The notes under the pieces were generated by a model. That model was given only the letters and a program-made list of their open reading frames with translations. It was not told the DNA's origin and did not search any database. From positions 1 through 31,020 of the forward strand of contig JAEXCG010000077.1 in the NCBI GenBank assembly GCA_023402355.1: a stretch of 31,020 nt of DNA, read 5' to 3'. Shown here piece after piece: positions 8,221 through 15,293 of this stretch. The stretch is from Bacillota bacterium (GTDB lineage: Bacteria; Bacillota; Clostridia; Christensenellales; Aristaeellaceae). Within the stretch, counting starts at the first letter, position 1, and each line of letters opens with the position of its first letter. Made by a program: the position numbers and the translations under genes.

Positions 8221-8760
8221 TCACTTCCGATCGCAGGGCGTCCCGCCCTTTTTATGGCTCGCGTGGTAGTCGCGGCACGCCGCGCAGTCGCCAAAGCGCG
8301 CACAGGACAGCCGCTTGCAGGGGCAGGCGAGGTTGAGGCCGCGCTCCACGGCCGACTCGCCCAGCACGGGAATGCCGTTTTTCATCAGCAGCGCGGCGGT
8401 CACGCCGTCTCCGTCCGTCAGCGTGCCGGAAAACGCGCCGTCGTAGATGCGGCCCCGGCCGCAGGAGGGGCTGCGCTCCTTGAGCACCGCCAGCGTGCAG
8501 CCGAGCCGACGGCCCAGCGCGAGCGCCTGCTCCGCGCCCGCGCGATAGGCCTGCGTCACGTCCTGACCGTCCTTCGTGACCACGCCCTTCCCGCGCAGCT
8601 CGGCGGGCATGCGCGGGGTGCACAGGCCGCCGAGCTGCTCCGGACACACGGGGATGAGCGTGTGCTCCTTTGAAAGCGCGATGACCGCCTCGTTCGGGCA
8701 GGACTTGCCGTCGTAGCGGCAGGGAACGCCCAGCAGGCACATGCTGACGAGGATCTTCAA
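8221..8760 (-). CDS. DUF523 family protein
   Basis: A 179-residue cytoplasmic protein of the DUF523 family. Family motifs are evident: VSMCLLGVPCRYDG near the N-terminus, PVCPEQLGGLCTPR, LKERSPSCGRGRIYDGAFSG and a hydrophobic GIPVLGE segment. The first three regions are rich in Cys, suggesting metal or iron-sulfur binding. The C-terminal 35 residues add a further Cys cluster (ACPCKRLSCARFGDCAAC) beyond the core DUF523 domain, a possible second metal site. The start is TTG at 8760, with AAAGGGG about nine bases upstream. First gene of a two-gene operon with the GNAT gene. No firm function is known to me for this family. Confidence 0.88.
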   Translation of the reverse strand: MKILVSMCLLGVPCRYDGKSCPNEAVIALSKEHTLIPVCPEQLGGLCTPRMPAELRGKGVVTKDGQDVTQAYRAGAEQALALGRRLGCTLAVLKERSPSCGRGRIYDGAFSGTLTDGDGVTAALLMKNGIPVLGESAVERGLNLACPCKRLSCARFGDCAACRDYHASHKKGGTPCDRK

Positions 8761-8793
8761 AGAGAATGCCCCTTTCCATGATGAACTTTGATC

Positions 8794-8802
8794 ATTATAC
8801 CA
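8794..8802 (-). promoter_or_regulatory. Extended -10 promoter of the DUF523-GNAT operon
   Basis: On the minus strand TGGTATAAT (8802-8794) is an extended -10 element. No good -35 box is seen at the usual distance. The coding start is about 35 bases downstream. Confidence 0.5.
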
Positions 8803-8835
8803 TTTTTCCGCCCCTACAGCGCATGCCGGGCGGAT

Positions 8836-9813
8836 TTATTTCTGCCGGGTCGATTTTTCCAGCGCCGCCTCCACCGCGGCGTAGTTCGCGTAAAAGACGG
8901 GCGCGTCCACGCCCGCAGCCCGGCCGCATTCGTACACGCTGCGGCAGACGTAGAGCAGGTCGGCGCTGTTGCCGTGCAGCGTCATGATGCGCCGGGTCAG
9001 TTCGCTGGCGCGGAACATGCGGCACATCGCCAGCCCCGCCAGCCGCGCGGGCAGCCGGTAGGGCCAGAGCTCCCCGCGGTAGCGGCGAAGGGACACCCCG
9101 CGCGCGGCGACGATGGACGCCGTCTCGCGCACGGCCCGCACGGTCTGCGCCAGAATGCGCGGGGAGTCCATCGCGAGGGACGCCGCGCGCGCGGGGTCCT
9201 CGACGCCGCCATACCTGCCCGCGGCCGTGATGACCGCCGCGTTGATCGCCATGTGCAGCCAGATCCACTCCAGCATGTCGCAGGGGCTCTCCAGCTTGAG
9301 GTCCGCGCTGCGAAGAATGCCCGCGCACAGGTCGTAAAGGTCCGCGTTTTCCTCCCCGCGCCGTTCGAGCATGACGTGGTCGAACAGCACGCAAGAAAGC
9401 GCGCCGCCGCGCAGCGACCCGCCCGCGACGGGAAAGCCGAGCAGGGCCCGCCGCCCCGCGAGCGCCGCCCGCAGCGCCTCGCGGTCCGCCCAATGGCCGA
9501 GGAACAGCAGGAGCGGTCCCTGCAGCTTTGCCTCGTCCAGCGCCTGAACCGCCTCCCGCAGCCTGCCCCCGGCGACGCTCAGGAGGATGACGTCGTAGGC
9601 GCCGCCCCGCTCCGCCAGGCGGACCTCGTAATCGTCGCATACCTCTGCCCCGCGGGCTTCCTTTCGGCCGTCGAGCAGCCGCACAGACAGACGCTTCGGG
9701 CAGGCGGCCCGCTTCTGCGGCCGGACCCAATGCTCCACCTGATGCCCCGCCCGCTGAAACGCGTAGCCATAGATCGAACCGATGACGCCGAGCCCCAGGA
9801 TCAGGATTCGCAC
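8836..9813 (-). CDS. Ketopantoate reductase (ApbA/PanE)-like oxidoreductase
   Basis: A 325-residue NAD(P)-dependent oxidoreductase. The N-terminus has a Rossmann fold with GLGVIGSIYG at residues 7-16. It is followed by YDVILLSVAGGRLREAV, LLLFLGHWADREAL, and LLGFPVAGGSLRGGAL, which parallel the ApbA/PanE order. The C-terminal helical domain includes WIWLHMAINAAVITAAGRYG, like the conserved Lys/Asn helix of PanE but without the KxxxN catalytic pair in its usual form, so pantothenate synthesis is doubtful. GTG at 9813 is chosen because GGAGGG lies seven bases upstream, inside the 3' end of tetR; the genes overlap by 13 bases. Being cotranscribed with TetR suggests it belongs to that regulon. An ATG at 9828 is possible but its site is poorer. 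Confidence 0.75.
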   Translation of the reverse strand: MRILILGLGVIGSIYGYAFQRAGHQVEHWVRPQKRAACPKRLSVRLLDGRKEARGAEVCDDYEVRLAERGGAYDVILLSVAGGRLREAVQALDEAKLQGPLLLFLGHWADREALRAALAGRRALLGFPVAGGSLRGGALSCVLFDHVMLERRGEENADLYDLCAGILRSADLKLESPCDMLEWIWLHMAINAAVITAAGRYGGVEDPARAASLAMDSPRILAQTVRAVRETASIVAARGVSLRRYRGELWPYRLPARLAGLAMCRMFRASELTRRIMTLHGNSADLLYVCRSVYECGRAAGVDAPVFYANYAAVEAALEKSTRQK

Positions 9814-10406
9814 GCCGCATCCCTCCATCCCCCCGCGCCGAGCAGCGCGAAAATCTGATCGCAGACGCCCCGCGCCGTCTCCGGCGGCACGGGCATCACC
9901 TCGCTCACCATCTGAAGCCCCTCCAGCAAAAACAGGACGGCGTCCGCCGCCTGCGGGTGGGGCGCGCACAGCTCGCCCCGCCGCACCCCGTAATCGATCA
10001 GGGCTGTTAAGACGTCCCTGCCGCGCCGGTACTGCGCCTCCAGCACCCCCGGGCCCGCGCCCTCCCGGTTTTCCAAGCAGTACTCGTACAGCGCGCGCTC
10101 GATGCCCGGCTGCGCGGCGTCAAGCCGTCCCTGCGCCCGCGCCAGAAACGAAGCGAGGATGCGCGGCGCGGGCACGCCGGCCTCCATCTGCTCGCGCTCC
10201 GCCTGCGCCTCGTCCGCCTGCAGCGCGCGCAGCAGACCGGCAAACAGCTCGCCCTTGTCCGCGAAGTGGCGGTAAAGTCCCCCCTTGCTCATCCCCGAGC
10301 GCTCGCAGATTTCCTGCATGGAAACCGCCGTATACCCGCGCTGCGCAAACAGCGCGAAGGCTGCCTTCAGGATGCGCCCGCGCGTGCGTTCTCCCTTGTC
10401 CCCCAT
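9801..10406 (-). CDS. TetR-family transcriptional regulator
   Basis: A 201-residue repressor-type protein. The N-terminal helix-turn-helix spans about residues 8-55 and has the classical run ILKAAFALFAQRGYTAVSMQ, EICERSGMSKGGLYRHFADK, GELFAGLL. The C-terminal ligand-binding half is helical (PGIERALYEYCLENREGAG, ADAVLFLLEGLQMVSEVM) and resembles the TetR_C domain of YcdC/AcrR-like regulators. ATG at 10406 follows GGAGGG. It is the first gene of an operon with the PanE-like oxidoreductase, whose start lies within its last codons. It probably represses its own promoter, although no clear palindrome was found there. Confidence 0.9.
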   Translation of the reverse strand: MGDKGERTRGRILKAAFALFAQRGYTAVSMQEICERSGMSKGGLYRHFADKGELFAGLLRALQADEAQAEREQMEAGVPAPRILASFLARAQGRLDAAQPGIERALYEYCLENREGAGPGVLEAQYRRGRDVLTALIDYGVRRGELCAPHPQAADAVLFLLEGLQMVSEVMPVPPETARGVCDQIFALLGAGGWRDAACES

Positions 10407-10447
10407 ACGCCCTCCATTTTCGCGACTATGCCGTCGCTTTTTTTATC

Positions 10448-10477
10448 AGTATAGCCCTTCCGCCTCGCGTTTGTCAA
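10448..10477 (-). promoter_or_regulatory. Promoter of the TetR-oxidoreductase operon
   Basis: On the minus strand TTGACA (10477-10472), 18 bp, TATACT (10453-10448). The coding start is about 40 bases downstream. Confidence 0.7.
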
Positions 10478-10516
10478 GCAAACCCGGGGCAAAGCGAACG
10501 GACGCGGCAATGCACA

Positions 10517-10595
10517 AAACAAAAAAGGAAGCGGCGATTTGCCCCTTCCATCTAAAAACCGTTTCCCGTCCCCTGCGGGACAGGGCTCGTTTTAG
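10517..10595 (-). ncRNA. Candidate two-hairpin small RNA
   Basis: On the minus strand a stem-loop at 10595-10552 has outer arms CTAAAA and TTTTAG. Its inner stem is GTCCC around the loop GCAG, extended by CCC/GGG with a one-base bulge. A second hairpin, 10549-10527, GGAAG-GGC type with a 5-base loop, runs straight into six T on the minus strand, as in an intrinsic terminator. No protein gene on this strand ends here, and the tetR promoter lies downstream of the terminator. TTACCA-17 bp-TAAAGT sits just upstream (10629-10601). Together these suggest a free-standing transcript of about 75-80 bases. No known family was recognised. Confidence 0.45.
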
Positions 10596-10600
10596 AATGT

Positions 10601-10629
10601 ACTTTAGATTTTTTACACCGCATTGGTAA
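10601..10629 (-). promoter_or_regulatory. Putative promoter of the candidate small RNA
   Basis: On the minus strand TTACCA (10629-10624), 17 bp, TAAAGT (10606-10601). The first hairpin begins 6-7 bases downstream of the -10 box, where transcription would start. Confidence 0.4.
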
Positions 10630-10750
10630 GAATTGTGCATAGCTTCTTTATGGCCTTTTGCGGTATAATGCTAAGTGGTGGGAGTTGTTTTATTCCCGTC
10701 GCAGGCCCCGCCCCATCCCCCGGCCTGCGCAAAGAGGAGGTTTTGAGCAG

Positions 10751-10888
10751 ATGAACGATGAAAAAAACACGCGTCCCGACATCGCCGTATCCGTAAAGGA
10801 GCGCGGCTCCGCGATCGACGACGCCCTGGAATACCATCCGGAGGACATCGACCTGATGATCGCGCGCATGGACACCCGCGCCTCGTGA
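10751..10888 (+). CDS. Small orphan protein, 45 residues
   Basis: Not recognised. The product is acidic and hydrophilic, with no signal peptide or membrane segment: it begins MNDEKNTRPDIAVSV and ends with EDIDLMIARMDTRAS. Support for a real gene comes from GAGGAGG ten bases before the ATG, a TATAAT at 10664-10669 upstream, and a strong terminator beginning 17 bases after the stop. Acidic DALEYHPEDIDLMI could form a short amphipathic helix. It stands alone between the small-RNA candidate and the malic enzyme gene. Confidence 0.55.
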   Translation: MNDEKNTRPDIAVSVKERGSAIDDALEYHPEDIDLMIARMDTRAS

Positions 10889-10904
10889 CGCACATAAGCG
10901 CAAA

Positions 10905-10931
10905 GGCCCGGAAGGCAAAACCTTCCGGGCC
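10905..10931. terminator. Bidirectional intrinsic terminator
   Basis: A perfect 11-bp stem pairs 10905-10915 with 10921-10931 around the loop CAAAA. It is flanked by CTATCTTT on the plus strand and TTTG on the minus strand. It separates the small ORF from the convergent malic enzyme gene. Confidence 0.8.
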
Positions 10932-10943
10932 CTATCTTTGGGC

Positions 10944-12116
10944 TCATATTCGGGCCACGCCGCTCTCCCTCGCCGCGCGGGCGACCGCCTCCGCGACCGC
11001 CTTGCCCACGCGCGGGTCGAACGCCTTGGGCAAAATGTACTCCGGCGTGCGCTCCTCGTCGGACACCAGCGCCGCGATGGCGTGCGAGGCCGCCATCTTC
11101 ATCTCGTCGTTAATGTCCCGCGCGCGCACGTCCAGCGCGCCGCGGAAGATGCCCGGGAACGCCAGCACGTTGTTGATCTGGTTCGGGTAGTCGCTGCGGC
11201 CCGTGCCCACAACCGCCGCGCCCGCGCGCTTCGCCTCGTCCGGGAAGATTTCCGGCACGGGGTTGGCCATCGGGAAGACAACGGCCCCCGCGTTCATCGA
11301 GGCGACCATCTCCGCGCTCACGACGCCCGGCGCGCTCACGCCGATGAACACGTCCGCGCCGCGCATGGCGTCCGCCAGCGTGCCGGTAAGGCGCGCGGGG
11401 TTCGTGACGCGGCTCATTTCCGCCTGCGCGGGGTTCAGCCCCTCCATGCCCTCCACGAGCACGCCGCAGCGGTCCACCATCGTGAGGTCTTTAACGCCCA
11501 GCTTCAGCAGGTGCCGCCCGATGGCGATGCCCGCCGAGCCCGCGCCGTTGATGACCACGCGCACCCCGTCGATTTCCTTCTTCACGACCTTGAGCGCGCC
11601 CAGCAGCGCGGCGGCCACGACGACGGCCGTGCCGTGCTGGTCGTCGTGGAAAACCGGGATGTCGCAGATCTCCTTGAGCCTGCGCTCGATCTCAAAGCAG
11701 CGCGGCGCGGCGATGTCCTCCAGGTTGATGCCGCCAAAGCTGCCGGAGATCAGATAGACCGTGCGCACGATCTCCTCCACGTCCTTGGAGCGCACGCAGA
11801 TGGGGAACGCGTCCACCCCCGCGAAGGCCTTGAACAGCGCGCACTTGCCCTCCATGACGGGCATGCCCGCCTCCGGGCCGATGTCGCCCAGGCCCAGCAC
11901 CGCCGTGCCGTCCGTCACCACGGCGACCAGGTTGTGCCTGCCGGTGAGCGTGAAGGACTTGTCGTAGTCGTCGCGGATCGCCAGGCACGGCTCCGCCACG
12001 CCCGGCGTGTAGGCGAGGGAAAGGTCCTCGCTGTTTTCCACCTTGCAGCGGGGCACGATTTCCAGCTTCCCCGCCCATTCGTAGTGTTTTTCAAGCGCGC
12101 GCGCTTTGATGTCCAT
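10944..12116 (-). CDS. NAD(P)-dependent malic enzyme
   Basis: Oxidative decarboxylation of malate to pyruvate and CO2 with reduction of NAD(P)+. At 390 residues it is the short bacterial form without a phosphotransacetylase domain. The malic N-terminal domain has SLAYTPGVAEPC with the catalytic-type Tyr36, DGTAVLGLGDIGPEAGMPVM, and MEGKCALFK with Lys91. HDDQHGTA follows, then the cofactor-binding INGAGSAGIAIGRHLLKLG and, near the end, NQINNVLAFPGIFRGALD. All are textbook family motifs. The start is ATG at 12116, preceded by AAGGAG; an ATG 21 bases upstream contains that Shine-Dalgarno site and is rejected. Monocistronic, with its own promoter and terminator. Coenzyme preference cannot be read with certainty. 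Confidence 0.95.
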   Translation of the reverse strand: MDIKARALEKHYEWAGKLEIVPRCKVENSEDLSLAYTPGVAEPCLAIRDDYDKSFTLTGRHNLVAVVTDGTAVLGLGDIGPEAGMPVMEGKCALFKAFAGVDAFPICVRSKDVEEIVRTVYLISGSFGGINLEDIAAPRCFEIERRLKEICDIPVFHDDQHGTAVVVAAALLGALKVVKKEIDGVRVVINGAGSAGIAIGRHLLKLGVKDLTMVDRCGVLVEGMEGLNPAQAEMSRVTNPARLTGTLADAMRGADVFIGVSAPGVVSAEMVASMNAGAVVFPMANPVPEIFPDEAKRAGAAVVGTGRSDYPNQINNVLAFPGIFRGALDVRARDINDEMKMAASHAIAALVSDEERTPEYILPKAFDPRVGKAVAEAVARAARESGVARI

Positions 12117-12164
12117 GAGGGCGCATCTCCTTTGCATCCCATTTGAGGGTTAAATGTCTTTATC

Positions 12165-12194
12165 AGTATACCGCATTTGATGCCCTCCGCGCAA
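12165..12194 (-). promoter_or_regulatory. Promoter of the malic enzyme gene
   Basis: On the minus strand TTGCGC (12194-12189), 18 bp, TATACT (12170-12165). It diverges from the ATPase promoter 55 bp away. Confidence 0.55.
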
Positions 12195-12249
12195 GGGAGG
12201 ACGCGCCTGCGCGCGCCACTGACCGCCCCGCTTCTTTTTTTCCGCAACC

Positions 12250-12278
12250 TTGACACCCCTCGTGCATATTGCTATAAT
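12250..12278 (+). promoter_or_regulatory. Consensus sigma-A promoter of the riboswitch-ATPase transcript
   Basis: TTGACA (12250-12255), 17 bp, TATAAT (12273-12278): a perfect match to the sigma-70/sigma-A consensus. Such a strong promoter fits control downstream by a riboswitch. The predicted start near 12285 leaves a leader of about 180 bases. Confidence 0.85.
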
Positions 12279-12294
12279 CATCTAAACAAAATAT

Positions 12295-12427
12295 CCCATG
12301 AGGGAGTAGTTCCGCGCCGCTTCGGCGTGCGACAGGTCAACATCGCGCTTGCGGGCATCCCCGTGGGCTGGCTTGCCGAAAGAATGAGACTCATGCCGGC
12401 TTCGCCGTGCAGGGGTCTTTTGTTTTT
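12295..12427 (+). promoter_or_regulatory. yybP-ykoY-type manganese riboswitch with terminator platform
   Basis: The leader between the promoter and the ATPase carries the conserved yybP-ykoY elements. P1 pairs CATGAG (12297-12302) with CTCATG (12390-12395). The first binding loop reads GGAGTAG, followed by a GC hairpin, the conserved GGTCAACAT (from 12335) and the second binding-loop segment AATGAGAC next to P1. The 3' strand of P1 is also part of a terminator stem, 12387-12400 with 12404-12418 around TTC, followed by TTTTGTTTTT. P1 and terminator cannot coexist, so metal binding should allow read-through. The family senses Mn2+ and commonly precedes metal exporters. Confidence 0.82.
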
Positions 12428-12463
12428 ATCGCAGCTCACCTTTTGAGAAAGGGGTATCAAACC

Positions 12464-15106
12464 ATGCGTTATGAAATTCAGGATGCAAAGGACGTACTCT
12501 CGGAGCTTTCCACCGGCGAGGACGGCCTTTCGCCGGAGGAGGCCGCGCGCCGTCTCGCGCAAAACGGCCCCAACAAGCTGGCGGAGCAGAAAAAGCCCTC
12601 GCTGCTCGTGCGCTTTCTCTCCCAACTGCGGGACCCCATGACCCTCATCCTGCTCGCGGCGGCGGCCGTCTCCGGCTTCACCGCCGCCTACGCCCACGAG
12701 TCGTTTGCGGACGTGGTCATCATCCTCGCGGTCGTCATCATCAACGCCCTGCTCGGCGTGATTCAGGAGAGCAAGGCCGAGCAGGCCATCGAGGCCCTGC
12801 AGGAGATGGCCGCCGCCCAGAGCCGCGTGCGCCGCGGGGGCGAGGTCGTGACCCTCGCCAGCAGCGAGCTGGTGCGCGGCGACGTGGTGCTGCTTGAGGC
12901 GGGCGACGCCGTGCCCGCCGACGCCCGCCTCCTCGAGTGCGCGAGCCTCAAGGTCGAGGAGGCCGCGCTGACGGGCGAATCGGTGCCCGTGGAAAAGCAG
13001 GCAAGCGCCCTCAAGGCGGAGGACGGGCGGGACATCCCGCTCGGCGACCGGCGCAACATGGTCTACATGGGCTCCACCGTCGTCTACGGGCGCGGCCTCG
13101 CGGTCGTCACCGGCACGGGCATGGGGACGGAGATGGGCAAGATCGCGGGCGCGCTGCAGGACGCGAAGGACGAGCGCACGCCCCTTCAAATGCGCTTATC
13201 GCAGCTCAGTCGCTTCCTCTCCTTCGCCGTGCTGGGCATCTGCGCGTTCATCTTCGCGCTGGGCGTCTGGCGCGCCTGGCCTATCGCGGACGCGGCCGCC
13301 CTGATCGACACGTTCATGGTCGCCGTCAGCCTCGCCGTCGCCGCGATCCCGGAGGGGCTGGCGACGGTCGTGACGATCGTGCTGTCCATCGGCGTGACGC
13401 GCATGTCCCGGCGCAACGCCATCATCCGCCGCCTCACCGCCGTGGAGACGCTCGGCTGCGCGCAGGTCGTCTGTTCGGACAAGACGGGCACGCTGACCCA
13501 GAACCGCATGACCGTCGTGGAGCACGCGGGCGCAGACGAGGACGCCACCGCGCGGGCGATGGCCCTGTGCTCCGACGCGCGCCTGGACGCCGAGGGCCGC
13601 GCGCAGGGCGAGCCGACGGAGGCCGCGCTCGTCGCGTGGGCGGCAAGCCGCGGCCTGAAGAAGCCCGAGCTGGAAAGCGCCGCCCCGCGCGTGATGGAGG
13701 CGCCCTTCGACTCCGGGCGCAAGATGATGTCCACCGTGCACGAGGCGGACGGCGGCTTTGTGCAGTACACCAAGGGCGCGCCGGACGCCCTGCTCTCGCG
13801 CTGCACGCACGCGGTGCTGGGCGGCGAGCGCGTCCCCCTGACCGACGCTGTGCGCGGGGAGATTCTCGCGCAGAACAAGGCCTTTGCCGACCGCGCGCTG
13901 CGCGTGCTGGCTGCTGCCGAGCGCCGCTACGAGCGCCGCCCGGAGGACGCCTCGCCGGAGGCGCTGGAGCGGGAGCTCACGTTTCTGGGCCTTTCGGGCA
14001 TGATCGACCCCGTCCGTCCGGAGGCGGCGGAGGCCGTCGTGCGCTGCCGTGCGGCGGGCATCCGACCCGTGATGATCACGGGCGACCACAAGGACACCGC
14101 CGTGGCCATCGCGCGCGAGCTGGGCATCCTCTCCTCGCCGGACGAGGCGATCACCGGCGCGCAGCTCGACGCAATTTCAGATGAGCAGCTTTCCAGGGAC
14201 ATCGAGCGCTACAGCGTCTACGCGCGCGTGCAGCCGGAGCACAAGGTGCGCATCGTGAACGCCTGGCGCTCGCTCGGCCGCGTCACCGCCATGACGGGCG
14301 ACGGCGTCAACGACGCGCCCTCCATCAAGGCGGCGGACATCGGCGTCGGCATGGGCATCACGGGCACGGACGTCACCAAGAACGTCGCGGACATGGTGCT
14401 GACGGACGACAACTTCGCCACCATCGTCACGGCGGTGGAAGAGGGGCGGCGCATCTACGACAACATCCGCAAGTCCATCCAGTTCCTGCTCTCCTCCAAC
14501 TTGAGCGAGGTGGTGGGCATCTTCGTGGCGACGCTGCTGGGCTTCACGCTGCTAAAGCCCGTGCACCTGCTGTGGATCAACCTGATCACCGACACGTTCC
14601 CCGCGCTGGCGCTGGGCATGGAGCGCGCGGAGGAGGACATCATGCAGCGCCCGCCGCGCGACCCGAAGGAGGGCGTGCTCGCCGGGGGCCTTGGCATCGG
14701 CGCGCTCTATCAGGGCGTGCTCGTCGCCGCCATCACGCTTTCGGCCTACCTGATCGGCCACTTCATGGAGTCGGGCCAGTGGGCGTTCGTAAACAGCCCC
14801 GACGGCATGACCATGGCCTTCCTCACCCTGTCCATGGCGGAAATCTTCCACGCGTTCAACATGCGCTCGCAGCATGGGTCCGTCTTTACCCTGAGGGGCC
14901 ACAACCTCGTGCTCTGGGGCGCGATGGCGCTCTCCCTGCTGCTGACGACCGCCGTGATCTACGTGCCCTTTCTCTCAAACGCCTTCGGCTTTGAACACAT
15001 CTCGCTCGCCGAGTACGGCGTGGCGCTGGGCCTCGCGTTCCTCGTGATCCCGGTGGTGGAGCTCGTAAAGCTTATGCAGAGGAAGAGGGCGAAAAAGAAA
15101 AATTAA
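12464..15106 (+). CDS. P-type cation ATPase, probable Mn2+ (or Ca2+) exporter
   Basis: An 880-residue membrane pump of the P2-type ATPase family. It has the cation-ATPase N-domain, then ALTGESVPVEKQ in the actuator domain. CSDKTGTLTQNRM carries the phosphorylated Asp339, and the nucleotide-binding region has KGAPDALLSRC and MTGDGVNDAPSIKAADIGV. Metal ligands are of the Ca2+/Mn2+ type: IPEGLA in TM4 (Glu297) and NLITDTFPALALG in TM6 (Asn706, Asp710). The C-terminal six-helix part is complete. Closest resemblance is to bacterial Ca2+ ATPases such as Lmo0841. The upstream manganese riboswitch points to Mn2+ efflux, as for Lactococcus YoaB. Start ATG 12464 follows AAAGGGG. Confidence 0.92.
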   Translation: MRYEIQDAKDVLSELSTGEDGLSPEEAARRLAQNGPNKLAEQKKPSLLVRFLSQLRDPMTLILLAAAAVSGFTAAYAHESFADVVIILAVVIINALLGVIQESKAEQAIEALQEMAAAQSRVRRGGEVVTLASSELVRGDVVLLEAGDAVPADARLLECASLKVEEAALTGESVPVEKQASALKAEDGRDIPLGDRRNMVYMGSTVVYGRGLAVVTGTGMGTEMGKIAGALQDAKDERTPLQMRLSQLSRFLSFAVLGICAFIFALGVWRAWPIADAAALIDTFMVAVSLAVAAIPEGLATVVTIVLSIGVTRMSRRNAIIRRLTAVETLGCAQVVCSDKTGTLTQNRMTVVEHAGADEDATARAMALCSDARLDAEGRAQGEPTEAALVAWAASRGLKKPELESAAPRVMEAPFDSGRKMMSTVHEADGGFVQYTKGAPDALLSRCTHAVLGGERVPLTDAVRGEILAQNKAFADRALRVLAAAERRYERRPEDASPEALERELTFLGLSGMIDPVRPEAAEAVVRCRAAGIRPVMITGDHKDTAVAIARELGILSSPDEAITGAQLDAISDEQLSRDIERYSVYARVQPEHKVRIVNAWRSLGRVTAMTGDGVNDAPSIKAADIGVGMGITGTDVTKNVADMVLTDDNFATIVTAVEEGRRIYDNIRKSIQFLLSSNLSEVVGIFVATLLGFTLLKPVHLLWINLITDTFPALALGMERAEEDIMQRPPRDPKEGVLAGGLGIGALYQGVLVAAITLSAYLIGHFMESGQWAFVNSPDGMTMAFLTLSMAEIFHAFNMRSQHGSVFTLRGHNLVLWGAMALSLLLTTAVIYVPFLSNAFGFEHISLAEYGVALGLAFLVIPVVELVKLMQRKRAKKKN

Positions 15107-15128
15107 TCCCTTATTGAGAACAAAAGAC

Positions 15129-15168
15129 AGCCCCACGAAGCTGGGAAGCTTTGTGGGGCTACTTTTGA
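15129..15168 (+). terminator. Intrinsic terminator after the ATPase gene
   Basis: A 14-bp stem with one G-T pair joins 15129-15142 and 15147-15160 around GGGA. It is followed by the T-rich ACTTTTG. Confidence 0.8.
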
Positions 15169-15219
15169 CAGTCCGTCTTTAAAGGTGATAGTTAGCGCCC
15201 CATATTTAGCGGAAAGACG

Positions 15220-15248
15220 TTAACACTTTATAAACTCTATGTTAAAAT
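15220..15248 (+). promoter_or_regulatory. Promoter of the HNH endonuclease gene
   Basis: TTAACA (15220-15225), 17 bp, TAAAAT (15243-15248), in a locally AT-rich stretch. The coding start is about 45 bases downstream. Confidence 0.6.
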
Positions 15249-15293
15249 AGAAAAAGGGTCGGACTAAAATACAGAGGATGGGAAGTTATAAAA

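Noticed and set aside
12095..12137. Upstream ATG (12137) as malic enzyme start
   Set aside because: The ATG sits within AAAGGAG, the ribosome binding site for the ATG at 12116, which begins the normal family N-terminus.
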